From Candidatus Obscuribacterales bacterium (GTDB taxonomy: Bacteria > Cyanobacteriota > Vampirovibrionia > Obscuribacterales > Obscuribacteraceae), in the NCBI GenBank assembly GCA_019637435.1, contig JAHBVO010000001.1:1178001-1242000 (forward strand): a stretch of DNA of 64,000 nucleotides, written 5' to 3'. Below are positions 45,452-54,916 of this stretch, piece by piece (the stretch's first letter is position 1; each line of letters starts with the position of its first letter). The notes under the pieces were generated by a model that searched no databases, had not been told where the DNA came from, and saw nothing but the letters and a program-made list of their open reading frames with translations. The position numbers were made by a program, and so were the translations under genes.

Positions 45452-48148
45452 ATGAATAGTCGAGCAGTAGCAGTTCTGTTTGCAACCAGTTTGTTGATTC
45501 AACAACCTGCTTTGGCTCAGGACGACGGCAAGTTCAATTCGATTTTAAACTCAACATCCGGATCGACACTGGCACCAGCTTCGGTGGCAGGTGAGCAGAC
45601 AAAACCGAAGCCCGCATCAATTACGGGTAAAATTACCGACCTTACTAAAGTCTCCCCCGTGCCCGGCGCCAGGCTGCTTCTGATCAAGGAAGGTGCTGAG
45701 CATGTTCGCAAGGAAGTTGATGTCGCCAATGATGGCACTTTTCGCGCCGACGATTTAGAAGCAGGGCGTTGGGAAGTTACGATCTCTGCGCCAAATATGC
45801 TTTCGCATACAAATACAATCGATCTGTCTTCCGGCGAAATTCGCAGCATGGATGTCGCGCTCGAAGAACTTGAAGCTGAAGACGTCATGCGGATTACAGG
45901 GAAGCGCTCGCTTGTTCATCCTGAACAAATTGGGAGTAGGACAAACGTCACGCATGACATTATTTATCAATACAAATCCGGAAACAGTCTCAAAGATTTG
46001 ATTGAAACTACACCTGGAGTTGTGAACGATAGCTTCGGCAATATCATCGTTCGTGGTGAGCACAACGCCGTCAACTACGTCCTTGATGATGTGATTCTGC
46101 CTGAGGCTGCAGGCGTTCTACAGCAGACCAGTTTTGTCACGCCGCGCTCGCTGCAATCATTCGCGATGGACATTGGCGGTTACAAGGCATCGGATGGTGG
46201 CGGACCGCTTGGAGCGGTCGCTCGCATGAAGTCTCTGCCCGTAAGTGCAAAGCCGAGCCTGACCATTGGTCAGCAACTTGGTGGACCGATGCAGGGCAAC
46301 ATTTACTACAATGCCAGTGGTGCTTTTAGCCAAGATGAAACTTCGAAACTGAACAAACTGCGATTTGAAACTTCCGGCTCGTTTCGCGGAGCGGCGCTTG
46401 GACTGCCGCCTCCCACTAGAAATTTCAAGCATGATGCTCGCGCCGATATCAACGTTCTATCGAAGCTCGAATATCAATTATCGGAGCGCGATAGGTTTCG
46501 TCTGACATTAGGACTGAACCATTCCTGGCTGCAGGTGCCGACTTCCAGGCTGTCGTATCGCGCTGGAGTTCGAGCCAACCAGTACGACGCGCAAGACTAT
46601 TTGATCGCAAGTTACAAACACACCTTCGAAAAATGGTTTGACGAAGCCAATCTTCATTTGGTTAACGCTTTCTACTACGAAGGCTACAAAAGCCGAAACG
46701 TCTTCGACCCCGATCCTGTGATAAACGGAGGTCAGCCGCTATGGTCAATCGCGCCGGATGCGAGTCGGTTTAACTATGCGTTTAGCGCACAGGGAAACAT
46801 CATCAAAACGTATCGGAACACACATCGTTTGGAGGCGGGTTTCCTCTCAGAGGCACGTCCTGTGAGAACAAACTTCAGCGCAACCTATTACAACGCAGAC
46901 CCTTTCAATCCTGACGTTCCATACGGAGCAATCATCAGTCCCTTTACAGGAACGACCGCTGGTCCGCAATTCAGTCCCGGGACCGGCAAGGTAAAGGGTT
47001 TCCGCTATTTGCAGAGTGCGTATTTCCAGGATACCTGGCGACCGACGACCGGAATTCTAAAGAGACTAACTCTTGATGCGGGTGTTCGTGCGGACGTCTA
47101 TCATGGGGTGTTCGGCAACACGAACCGAGTCGCGCAGACTTTGCTGACAATTCCCGATATTCCTGCATTTTCTTCGTTCCCATTCCAAACCCAAAAAGTT
47201 ACCAATGCTCAGGCAAGCGGTCGCTATGGCGGGTCGTTCGTGCTGACACCAAATACGGTGCTGCGTGGATCGTTCTCGAACCTTTTTATGCCACCACCCG
47301 TAGATGTGTTCGCTGTTCCTCCGGATGTGAATTCGATTGTGAACGGTGTATTTACCGGCACGTTGCGTCCGATGCAAGCAACTCGCGGCTGTCTTGCTGA
47401 TACCAGTATTGAGCAGCAGATTGGGCCGCGGTTTATGACGCGTACAAACTTGTTCTACAAGAAGCTGAAGAACTACGGTGACTCAGGAGTCATCGGAAAC
47501 AGTCCTCTATACAACCGTCAAACAATAACCGGCCAGGAAGCTTATGGCGTTGAAACGCGCGTTGAGTTGAAACCAACCCGCGACGGCTATGGCTTCAACG
47601 GTTTTATTTCCAACACTTGGCAGATTGCCCTTCTACGTGGTCAAAAAGGCGTTAACGGTGGCATTTACGATCAGGCAGAAGCGCTCATCGAGGATAAATA
47701 TCCGGATCACGACAGGCGAGAAACTCTCACCGCCGCTGGTGGCTTCACCTCTCGAAGAGGGTGGTGGGTATTAGCTGACTATAAGTTCATGACTGGTCTA
47801 CAGGATGGTCGCGATCCTGAACTTTATGGACCTCATCCTAAGCGCACTCCGTACCTGAACATTTTTGGTATCAGCGGTGGTTATAGGGCGCCTGAGGCGT
47901 TCACCGCAAAACATCGTTGGATGCCGGACACCATCGATGTGCGTTTGGAAAACCTGTTCAACAATCGTCTTCCGACAAACCTGGGAAGTCCGTTCCAAGG
48001 GACTCGTTTCTTGCAGCCGTTTAATTTCCTGATAGGCTGTTCCTGGCATATAGGCAAACAACAGTACCGATTGAGCCAGAATCCGAACACGCCAACGCAA
48101 CCCAAGATTGCTCAGTTGGTTTCTGGGAAAACGCTGTCATCGCCTTAA
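45452..48148 (+). CDS. TonB-dependent outer-membrane receptor
   Basis: An 898-residue protein: signal peptide (residues 1-23, cleavage near ALAQD), a carboxypeptidase-regulatory-like Ig domain (50-145), a plug domain ('LKDLIETTPGVVNDSFGNIIVRGEHNAVNYVLDDVILPE', about 180-300) and a 22-strand barrel. It imports a siderophore or other iron complex, inferred from the Fur-like box and the nearby TonB-like gene; the ligand is not evident. It is proof of an outer membrane. Confidence 0.88.
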   Translation: MNSRAVAVLFATSLLIQQPALAQDDGKFNSILNSTSGSTLAPASVAGEQTKPKPASITGKITDLTKVSPVPGARLLLIKEGAEHVRKEVDVANDGTFRADDLEAGRWEVTISAPNMLSHTNTIDLSSGEIRSMDVALEELEAEDVMRITGKRSLVHPEQIGSRTNVTHDIIYQYKSGNSLKDLIETTPGVVNDSFGNIIVRGEHNAVNYVLDDVILPEAAGVLQQTSFVTPRSLQSFAMDIGGYKASDGGGPLGAVARMKSLPVSAKPSLTIGQQLGGPMQGNIYYNASGAFSQDETSKLNKLRFETSGSFRGAALGLPPPTRNFKHDARADINVLSKLEYQLSERDRFRLTLGLNHSWLQVPTSRLSYRAGVRANQYDAQDYLIASYKHTFEKWFDEANLHLVNAFYYEGYKSRNVFDPDPVINGGQPLWSIAPDASRFNYAFSAQGNIIKTYRNTHRLEAGFLSEARPVRTNFSATYYNADPFNPDVPYGAIISPFTGTTAGPQFSPGTGKVKGFRYLQSAYFQDTWRPTTGILKRLTLDAGVRADVYHGVFGNTNRVAQTLLTIPDIPAFSSFPFQTQKVTNAQASGRYGGSFVLTPNTVLRGSFSNLFMPPPVDVFAVPPDVNSIVNGVFTGTLRPMQATRGCLADTSIEQQIGPRFMTRTNLFYKKLKNYGDSGVIGNSPLYNRQTITGQEAYGVETRVELKPTRDGYGFNGFISNTWQIALLRGQKGVNGGIYDQAEALIEDKYPDHDRRETLTAAGGFTSRRGWWVLADYKFMTGLQDGRDPELYGPHPKRTPYLNIFGISGGYRAPEAFTAKHRWMPDTIDVRLENLFNNRLPTNLGSPFQGTRFLQPFNFLIGCSWHIGKQQYRLSQNPNTPTQPKIAQLVSGKTLSSP

Positions 48149-48371
48149 GAAGCCGTATGACCGTGGCTGACTTGAGCCGTTCACCACGCGTAGTGGCGCT
48201 GTGGAACACCGCGATGACGCCCTGAGTACGTTGGCGTCCAATAATTGCGGAGCAAGGTTTCTTTCAATCGCGTGATGTCTGATGTATATCTTCCCGTGCG
48301 GCTCGCTCCTTGGGTTTTCATAACGTTGGCAACCTCTTCTTAATGGACGCGGGTGAAGATATAATCAAGAG

Positions 48372-50402
48372 ATGGTCGAAAGTCTCTCATCCCACAAAGT
48401 AGTAAAAGCCCCAGCTGACGCAGACGAGTCGGACATCGTCGCCTGCATTGCAGCCGTGACGGCGTACATCAAGGCCGAGGAAGAGGAACTGGCAGCGGCG
48501 GTTAATAGCCATAAGAAGGAGCAGTTGTCGCCCTGGGGGCAGGTTGCTTTGTTAGAAGGTGTTCAGCATTCGGCTGCGAGTCAGGCTGCTGTAGACGTCT
48601 CAAGGTCCAATTCGAAGAATAAGAACCTATCTTTATGGCGTAATTTTCCGGCAATTTTCTGGGGCGCATTGAGTCTTACCGGGTTGCTAACCGGATTCGG
48701 CGCGCAAGCTGTTTATGCCGACCCTATCGACTTGAACCCCGAACAGAGTTTCAACGACGATGTCACCTATACGGCGCAGGTTCCGTCACGAGCCGGTTGG
48801 CGACCGGTGTCGCCACCTGTCGTTCCAAACAGTTTCAAATCTTCGCCCGTCATAAAAGTAGCTCTGGCTGTCGGAGTCGGTGACATCGCAGTTGATGCCA
48901 TCGACGGTGCCCAGGTCCTCGATATGTCATCCGGCCGGCAAATTGCGCAATTGCAGCCGTTAAGCCAATGGCGGGTCGGCTCACGCACCATAAATGGTGC
49001 ACCGGCAATTGCCTTCACAGGACGTCGCGATGTCGACCAGTACCTGGTTGCCACAGGCGATCAGTTGAAACCCGCTACCGAGAGAAATGTAGCCTTCTTC
49101 CCATCTCAGTTTTTGGGACCGCCGGCGCTCAAAGCCTTCCAAGCCGCTCAGCAGAACGGAACAGTCGTGAAGAAACCGGCGACTGCTTCTATTGTCGTAA
49201 GTTGTGGGCCCCAGGCACCAGTTGTGGTATCACCAGGAACGCAAGCGCAAAATCTTCTTGCACCAGGAGCGGTATCATCGACTGTTGCTAACTCTGCATC
49301 AGCCGCCGGCACCCTGCCGTTTGCACCACCTCGAACTGCAACTGCACCGCGGTCCGGTCCGGCTTTGGACGAGGTTGAAGTCGATGACATAGACATCGAT
49401 GAGGACGACGAGCGTGTTAGCGGTTCACCTCCGACTCAAACAGACGGAGCAACATCTTCTGGGACATCGCAATTCGGTGGTATCACTAACGGTGTCATAA
49501 TCACTCCCAATGTTACTGGCGCGAGTGGGTCGCAATCGGTTTTCAACCTGAATGGGCGCTTGTATCGTGGTTCGCTCTGGGTTAAACCGGAGACCGTGAA
49601 AGACAAGAACGGCGCCTCTGTGACCAGGCTTACGGCGATCAACGTCATCGACCTCGAAGACTATCTGATGTCCGTTCTGCCTTCTGAAATGCCAAGCTCC
49701 TGGCCGCGTGAGGCTCTGAAAGCGCAAGCCATCGCGGCCCGCTCCTACGCGATCGCGAACCTCGGCAAATATCGCTCAAAAGGATACGATGTTCAAGCGA
49801 CTGTCATGGATCAGGCGTATCGAGGAGCTAGCGCGGAGACGATAGCGAGTAACCGCGCGGTCTCTGAGACGAACGGGATTGTCATGAAGCATGCGGGCAA
49901 AGTCGTGCCGGGCTTCTTTCACAGTTCATCTGCGGGTCACACGGACGTCGCCGAGCACGTCTGGACCAAGGAAGTACCTTATTTGAAGTCCGTGCCGGAT
50001 GTAGACCACAAGTCAAAGTACGTGCTCTGGGAGCGGAAGTTCCCGATGACGCAAATCGACGGCTCCCTCGGCAAGGATGTGGGAACGGTGCTGGGGCTTT
50101 TCCCTGTGCATCGCAGCCCGGCTGGTCGCGTGAAAAACCTGCTGGTGATTGGCACTAAAGGAAGCACATTTGTTTCAGGCACTGCTGTGCGCCAGATGTT
50201 CGCGCTTCCCAGCACGAATTTTAATGTACTGGCTTACCAGGACTCGTATCTGTTTAAGGGCCAGGGCTTTGGGCATGGTCTTGGAATGTCTCAGTATGGC
50301 GCTCGGGGTCTTGCGGATCACGGCTATAATGCGGCCCAGATTTTGACGTATTACTATAAAGACGTAACCTTTGAGCAAATAGTCGAGACACCTGCGCTTT
50401 AA
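48372..50402 (+). CDS. SpoIID/LytB domain protein
   Basis: A 676-residue protein. One membrane segment near residues 93-115 ('FPAIFWGALSLTGLLTGFGAQAVYA') follows a long cytoplasmic N-terminus. The SpoIID domain occupies about residues 395-670: 'VIDLEDYLMSVLPSEMPSSWPREALKAQAIAARSYA' and 'GQGFGHGLGMSQYGARGLA'. SpoIID cleaves denuded peptidoglycan strands; relatives in Cyanobacteria are probably cell-wall remodelling enzymes. A disordered Pro/Ala/Thr linker joins the parts. The rseP-like gene follows 74 nt downstream. Confidence 0.87.
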   Translation: MVESLSSHKVVKAPADADESDIVACIAAVTAYIKAEEEELAAAVNSHKKEQLSPWGQVALLEGVQHSAASQAAVDVSRSNSKNKNLSLWRNFPAIFWGALSLTGLLTGFGAQAVYADPIDLNPEQSFNDDVTYTAQVPSRAGWRPVSPPVVPNSFKSSPVIKVALAVGVGDIAVDAIDGAQVLDMSSGRQIAQLQPLSQWRVGSRTINGAPAIAFTGRRDVDQYLVATGDQLKPATERNVAFFPSQFLGPPALKAFQAAQQNGTVVKKPATASIVVSCGPQAPVVVSPGTQAQNLLAPGAVSSTVANSASAAGTLPFAPPRTATAPRSGPALDEVEVDDIDIDEDDERVSGSPPTQTDGATSSGTSQFGGITNGVIITPNVTGASGSQSVFNLNGRLYRGSLWVKPETVKDKNGASVTRLTAINVIDLEDYLMSVLPSEMPSSWPREALKAQAIAARSYAIANLGKYRSKGYDVQATVMDQAYRGASAETIASNRAVSETNGIVMKHAGKVVPGFFHSSSAGHTDVAEHVWTKEVPYLKSVPDVDHKSKYVLWERKFPMTQIDGSLGKDVGTVLGLFPVHRSPAGRVKNLLVIGTKGSTFVSGTAVRQMFALPSTNFNVLAYQDSYLFKGQGFGHGLGMSQYGARGLADHGYNAAQILTYYYKDVTFEQIVETPAL

Positions 50403-50476
50403 TCAGAGATACTCTATAAAGGCACTCGTAGTTGCTCGAGCTGCTATGACTTTTTTCCCTTCAGGACTCCTTGTAG

Positions 50477-51934
50477 ATGAATCTGGATTTTGTGATGTGG
50501 GTACTCGCCTGGCTCTTGATGATAGGCATCATCAGCCTGCTCGTGATTGTCCATGAGTGCGGGCACTTTTTAGTCGCTCGATTTTTTGGTTTCCAGACGC
50601 CGGTATTTGGCATCGGATTGCCGGTTGGACCGCACATTGTCGTCGGTCACGGGTGGGGAACCCAGTTCCGGATCCACTATGCGCTGCTCGGTGGCTACGT
50701 CGCAATTCCTGAGCTGGGCGACGAATCGCAGGTTGACGCTGAAGCTTACGGTGTTCCGCTTAAACCGTTCAAGAAGTTTCCGATCTGGCAAAGAGCGCTT
50801 GTAGCCTTCGCCGGCGTAGGTTTCAACATCTTGTTCGCATACTTGATTATGTTCATGATGCTCATGATTCAAGGCGAACCCACGTATCAAACATTCACCC
50901 CCGGCACCATCGATTCGAATCCAATCGCTAAGAACGCTGGTGTAAAGGCTAACGACGTGATCGTCAGCATCAATGACGAGAAGGTCAACGACTCGAATGA
51001 TGTTGTAAGCATCCTTGGAAAGCACAAATCTGAGCCGGTTACGCTGCATCTATTGAGAGCAGATAAACCGATTGATATCACTCTCACGCCCAACGAAAGC
51101 GGCAAAGTCGGCATGATGCTGGATGTTAAACCGCTGGGCTTCAAGCAAATTGAGAAGAGTCCGCCGGAAATAGCGGTCATGGCAGGTGATAAGCTGGGCA
51201 AACTAACCGGCGGCATGCTGCAAGCTCTAGGTATGATGGGGCAGGGCATGTACAACTGGGCTACTCACATTGGACAGCCCGCCGCGAAAAAGGCTGAAAA
51301 TTCCGTCGGACCGGAGAACATGCATGGCATTCTTGCTGTGATGAAACTGGGCGCTGACATTGCCAAAGAGCAAGACTGGAACCAGCTTTTCGTCTTCACG
51401 ATTTTGATCAGTATGGACCTTGCAATCGTAAACCTGGTGCCCTGGCCTGCACTTGATGGCGGACACCTGGCGTTCATGTTTATAGAACTCGTGCGCGGAA
51501 AGCCAATGGGTGAGCGAGCTCAAGGCGAAATCTTCAGATGGGGATTGCTGAGTCTTCTGCTGTTGATGGTCGTGATTATGGTCAACGACGTAAGCGCACT
51601 CGTCACTGGCAAGCTCGATTACAAGGCAAAGGCGAAGCAAGGTGCTCAGGAGAAAGCCAAGGAAGAAGCCAAAGGCAAGACTCCTGCCGGGGATGAAACG
51701 AAGGCGCCTGACGGCACTGCAGTTCCTTCCGAAGAAACGAAGGCGCCGGCTGATGGCGCGACAGTTCCCGCAGATGAAACGAAGGCACCGGCTGAGGGCT
51801 CGGCAGTTCCCTCTGAGGAAACGAAAACGCCAGTTGCTGTTCCCGCCGGTGAGACGAAAGACCCCGCTAATGCGACCGACTCATCTGAAAACACGGATAA
51901 GACCTCTACCGACGCGCCAAAAGGAGCAAAATAG
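50477..51934 (+). CDS. rseP: Site-2 protease, RseP/M50 family
   Basis: A 485-residue intramembrane zinc protease with the active site HECGH in the first helix (about residues 28-32), a PDZ domain (about 140-215, 'NPIAKNAGVKANDVIVSINDEKV'), and the C-terminal metal motif 'LVPWPALDGGHL'. It releases membrane-bound regulators such as anti-sigma factors. The last 95 residues are a cytoplasmic tail of 14-residue repeats (ETKAPADGATVPSE type), which RseP normally lacks. FmdB follows after 2 nt. Confidence 0.92.
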   Translation: MNLDFVMWVLAWLLMIGIISLLVIVHECGHFLVARFFGFQTPVFGIGLPVGPHIVVGHGWGTQFRIHYALLGGYVAIPELGDESQVDAEAYGVPLKPFKKFPIWQRALVAFAGVGFNILFAYLIMFMMLMIQGEPTYQTFTPGTIDSNPIAKNAGVKANDVIVSINDEKVNDSNDVVSILGKHKSEPVTLHLLRADKPIDITLTPNESGKVGMMLDVKPLGFKQIEKSPPEIAVMAGDKLGKLTGGMLQALGMMGQGMYNWATHIGQPAAKKAENSVGPENMHGILAVMKLGADIAKEQDWNQLFVFTILISMDLAIVNLVPWPALDGGHLAFMFIELVRGKPMGERAQGEIFRWGLLSLLLLMVVIMVNDVSALVTGKLDYKAKAKQGAQEKAKEEAKGKTPAGDETKAPDGTAVPSEETKAPADGATVPADETKAPAEGSAVPSEETKTPVAVPAGETKDPANATDSSENTDKTSTDAPKGAK

Positions 51935-51936
51935 CC

Positions 51937-52179
51937 ATGCCTAGTTATGACTACCGTTGTACCGATTGCCGTGAGCCGTTTACCGTAGAACGCTCTATGA
52001 AGGATAGTACCGAAACCCATTGTGAGCACTGCGGAAGCGCGAATGTTTCCCGCATTTGGAATATGTTCATCCGTTCGAGTGGTATCACTCAAGACGTCGG
52101 GCAAGGTCGCAGTTCGGCTCCGGCTCCATCGTCGGGCGGTGGGTGCGGTTCCTGCTGCGGTGGTGGCGGCTGCTGCTAA
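51937..52179 (+). CDS. FmdB-type zinc-ribbon protein
   Basis: An 80-residue protein: 'MPSYDYRCTDCREPFTVERSM' and 'HCEHCGSANVSRIW' form the four-Cys FmdB/CxxC-CxxC zinc ribbon. The C-terminus is a Gly/Cys tail (GCGSCCGGGGCC) that may bind extra metal. It starts 2 nt after rseP, so the two are translationally linked. The function of FmdB-like regulators is unclear. Confidence 0.88.
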   Translation: MPSYDYRCTDCREPFTVERSMKDSTETHCEHCGSANVSRIWNMFIRSSGITQDVGQGRSSAPAPSSGGGCGSCCGGGGCC

Positions 52180-52205
52180 TCAGCTGACCTTGCGCTTAAT
52201 AATAT

Positions 52206-52260
52206 TCGCTAGCGCACCAAGTTTCACGCATTCGCGAGCGCACCAAGTTTCACACGCATC
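52206..52260. repeat. Two direct repeats after the FmdB gene
   Basis: GCGCACCAAGTTTCAC occurs twice within about 28 nt of each other, in the gap between two converging genes. No hairpin or T-run is present. Confidence 0.5.
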
Positions 52261-52282
52261 AAATCTCACAGATGAGCGTGCG

Positions 52283-53029
52283 CTAGACTTTCATGACCTG
52301 AAAGTCGACGGCGCCCAACCGTTTTGCGACATTCTTTTCGTCCGTGATCAAATAGTCGAGATCCGAGATTGCGCAGAGCGTGTAGTGTAGCGAGAATCCA
52401 AGTTTCTCTTTGCCGGATACGATTGCCAGCTCAGATGCTCTTTTGATGAACGCGGTTTTGACCATTGAATCCTGATAGTGGCTCACAGTAGCGCCATTTT
52501 CCCTATTGAGTCCTTGCACGCTGATTATCGCCAGGTCGGCGGTAAATCGTTCTATGGCGGTGAGAACTTCGGGTCCTTCGTTGATTAGAAGCTCGGGAAC
52601 AAGAGTGCCGCCCAGGAGAATAACTTTGGACGTGCGGCAGTTCGCAAAGGCGATTGCGTTTGCGGCGCTGTGTGTCACGAATGTGGCGTTTAAGCCTGCT
52701 GGTAAAAACTCGGCGATTAGTTGAGTAGTAGTTCCGCCATCGATGAAAACGAGCATGCCTGGCTGAATTAGCTTTGCTGCTTCGGCCGCCATTTTTCGTT
52801 TCCCTTCGAGATTTAATTCGATGCGCGCCGAATATTCGAATGGTACAGGGCTGATCGCCATTGCGCCGCCGTGAACCTTTTTCAGTTTCCCGCTCTCCGA
52901 CAGGTCCTTGAGGTCTCGGCGGATGGTATCTTCCGACACGTTCAATTCGGAGGCGAGTTCGAACGATGAGGCTTTGCCCTTCATATTTAAGTGGTTGAGA
53001 ATCCACTGTCTGCGTTCTTCAGTGAACAT
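52283..53029 (-). CDS. DeoR family transcriptional regulator
   Basis: A 248-residue repressor: N-terminal DeoR-type helix-turn-helix ('ERRQWILNHLNMKGKASSFELASELNVSEDTIRRDLKDL') and a C-terminal phosphosugar sensor ('MLVFIDGGTTTQLIAEFLP'). It is divergent from the deoxyribonucleotidase-like gene with 78 nt between starts, so it probably controls itself and that gene. The effector would be a phosphorylated sugar or nucleoside breakdown product. Confidence 0.93.
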   Translation of the reverse strand: MFTEERRQWILNHLNMKGKASSFELASELNVSEDTIRRDLKDLSESGKLKKVHGGAMAISPVPFEYSARIELNLEGKRKMAAEAAKLIQPGMLVFIDGGTTTQLIAEFLPAGLNATFVTHSAANAIAFANCRTSKVILLGGTLVPELLINEGPEVLTAIERFTADLAIISVQGLNRENGATVSHYQDSMVKTAFIKRASELAIVSGKEKLGFSLHYTLCAISDLDYLITDEKNVAKRLGAVDFQVMKV

Positions 53030-53064
53030 GCGCCTTCACATACTCTTGCGTTTTTGTGCCGATT

Positions 53065-53095
53065 TGTGCATGATTATACACGAAGTGTGCACGAA
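53065..53095. promoter_or_regulatory. deoR promoter and candidate operator
   Basis: Two direct repeats TGTGCAYGA (53065-53073 and 53087-53095) are spaced by 22 bp, two helical turns, the usual DeoR-type arrangement. A perfect TATAAT -10 for deoR lies between them on the minus strand (53078-53073), so binding would block it. The -35 is weak. Confidence 0.55.
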
Positions 53096-53107
53096 CGGGA
53101 GGCAATT

Positions 53108-53665
53108 ATGAGAAGAATAGCTGTAGATATGGATGAGGTCATTACGGACGCTCTTTCCAAGCATGTTCGTCTCTACAACGAACACTTCAATAAGCAGGTG
53201 ATCATCGATGAACACCTGGTTGGGCTATCGCTTCGAGAATTCGCCGAAGAGCATGAACGCCTTAAAGTGCGCGAATTTGTCGATGATGAAATGTTCTTCG
53301 CTGAGATGGACGTTTTGCCAGGTGCGCTTGAAACTTTGGAAGCTCTCTCTCATGAAAACGAGCTGTTCATCACAACTGCGGCCATGGAAGTTCCTTACTC
53401 ATTTCGCGCAAAATACGAGTGGCTCTTGAAGCACACACCATTCATCGATCCCATGAATTTTGTTTTTTGCGGCGACAAATCGATCGTGCAGGCGGATTAC
53501 TTGATCGACGATAATGTCCGTCACTTCAAGCGTTTCAAAGGCACCGGCTTGCTTTTCGATGCACCGCACAATAGATATGTCGATTACAATCCCCGCATGA
53601 TTGGATGGTCGGATGTGGCAAAATTTTTTGGCGTGAGCGTCAAAGAAAAAGTGGTTTGCTCTTAA
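53108..53665 (+). CDS. 5'(3')-deoxyribonucleotidase-like HAD phosphatase
   Basis: A 185-residue HAD-fold enzyme: 'IAVDMDEVITDALSKHVRLYNEHF' carries the DxDxV nucleophile motif, 'FITTAAMEVPYSFRAKYEWL' the second motif, and 'ADYLIDDNVRHF' the metal-binding Asp pair. These are the NT5C (5'(3')-deoxyribonucleotidase) features, dephosphorylating dNMPs. ATG 53108 follows GGGAGG. It is divergent from deoR. Confidence 0.88.
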   Translation: MRRIAVDMDEVITDALSKHVRLYNEHFNKQVIIDEHLVGLSLREFAEEHERLKVREFVDDEMFFAEMDVLPGALETLEALSHENELFITTAAMEVPYSFRAKYEWLLKHTPFIDPMNFVFCGDKSIVQADYLIDDNVRHFKRFKGTGLLFDAPHNRYVDYNPRMIGWSDVAKFFGVSVKEKVVCS

Positions 53666-53787
53666 GTTTTGCCTTGAACTTTGTTAGAGTGATTATGTCG
53701 CTGGGATGTTTTTTGAAGTCCGGGAACTTCCTTAAACGAACAGCGTCGTAACGGCTCAATTGTGGAAACTGCTTTGTCAAGACGGTC

Positions 53788-54180
53788 ATGAAGCGGATAA
53801 TCAAACAAGCAATCAATATGCTACTCAGCGCTGCATTTGCGCTGAGTTCGATTGCCGTTGGAAGCGCTTCCGCCTGCTCCGTGTCCAGTGTTGCGGTTGT
53901 CTCTGAGAAGATGACGATGGCCTGCTGCACGGAACATAAAACGACAGGCATGAATAATGTTTGTCATTGCAGCATGAAGCAGGCGCCCGCCAGTGCTCCG
54001 CAGACCATAAGCACCACGCAAAGCGTTGATGCGCATCTTCCCGCAGTCGAAGCGCCGGCACCAAAATCGTTTGTCGCGTTTCGTCAGGAGCCGCTCAACT
54101 CACAGTGGCTTGCGCTGGATTGCCGGTTACGTGCGCCACCACCACGTCTTTATATATTGAACTGTGCGTTCCTGAGTTAA
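53788..54180 (+). CDS. Cys-rich secreted hypothetical protein
   Basis: A 130-residue protein with a signal peptide (about residues 1-28, 'LLSAAFALSSIAVGSASA') and a short mature region with 'MACCTEHK' and 'CHCSMK', a Cys/Met/His set suited to soft metals, then Pro/Ala-rich sequence. It lies 79 nt upstream of the copper-storage-like gene on the same strand. No family was recognised; a copper link is inferred. Confidence 0.6.
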   Translation: MKRIIKQAINMLLSAAFALSSIAVGSASACSVSSVAVVSEKMTMACCTEHKTTGMNNVCHCSMKQAPASAPQTISTTQSVDAHLPAVEAPAPKSFVAFRQEPLNSQWLALDCRLRAPPPRLYILNCAFLS

Positions 54181-54259
54181 ATCATGGGTCTAAATCGCTG
54201 AGCCAGTGAGCTTTAGCGAGATCGTCGTACCCATTATTTAATTTCAGGAGTATACCTAT

Positions 54260-54718
54260 ATGAAACGTATTATCTTTTCGTTGCTCGTTATTTTGTCCTT
54301 TCTCGCCTTCAATCCGATGTTGAATGCCGCGACCGCAGCTGACAAAGCTAAGACCGGCGCTGCATGCAGTCACAGTGACACATGCAAGAGCTGTCAAAAA
54401 AGTTGCGAAGATGCATTGAAATATTGCCTCTCGAAAGGCGGTAAGCATGCTGAGAAAGCGCATATCGACGCCTTGAAAGATTGCATCGCGATGTGCAAAG
54501 TCTCTGCTGACCTCGGTTCTCGCAACTCGAGTTTGCTTCCGAAGATCAGAGAAGCTTGTGCTGAGGCGTGCAAAAAGTGCGCTGCAAGCTGTGAAGCTCT
54601 CAACGATCCGAAGTTGAAGGATTGCGTCACGGCCTGCAACGAATGCGAGAAATCCTGCACCAGCAGCACAGGTGCGTCTTGCTGCACTGATGGCAAGGAC
54701 AGTAAAAAAGCGAAGTAG
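54260..54718 (+). CDS. Exported four-helix-bundle copper-storage protein (Csp/DUF326-like)
   Basis: A 152-residue protein with a signal peptide (residues 1-27) and a four-helix bundle lined with Cys: 'HSDTCKSCQKSCEDALKYC', 'ALKDCIAMCK', 'CAEACKKCAASCEAL', 'CVTACNECEKSC'. This is the Csp pattern that stores many Cu(I) ions inside the bundle. A signal peptide places it outside the cytoplasm, like Csp1. ATG 54260 follows TCAGGAG. A terminator follows the gene. Confidence 0.88.
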   Translation: MKRIIFSLLVILSFLAFNPMLNAATAADKAKTGAACSHSDTCKSCQKSCEDALKYCLSKGGKHAEKAHIDALKDCIAMCKVSADLGSRNSSLLPKIREACAEACKKCAASCEALNDPKLKDCVTACNECEKSCTSSTGASCCTDGKDSKKAK

Positions 54719-54746
54719 TTAACTACTTCAAAAAAACACGACAAAT

Positions 54747-54774
54747 CGGGAGTGCGATAACCACTCCCGGTTTT
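54747..54774 (+). terminator. Terminator after the copper-storage-like gene
   Basis: CGGGAGTG/CACTCCCG stem with a 7-nt loop followed by GTTTT, 29 nt after the stop. Confidence 0.8.
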
Positions 54775-54916
54775 CGCGTGCTCGGTTCAGATTCGTTGAA
54801 AAAGGCGGCACCGGATATGGTGTCGCCGATTCGCCCGATGAGTTTTGACGCGCGCTATTCTAATAGCGCTGCCGGCCGTGCTTGGTAGACGCCGGACGCG
54901 ATATTTACTCGCCTGT

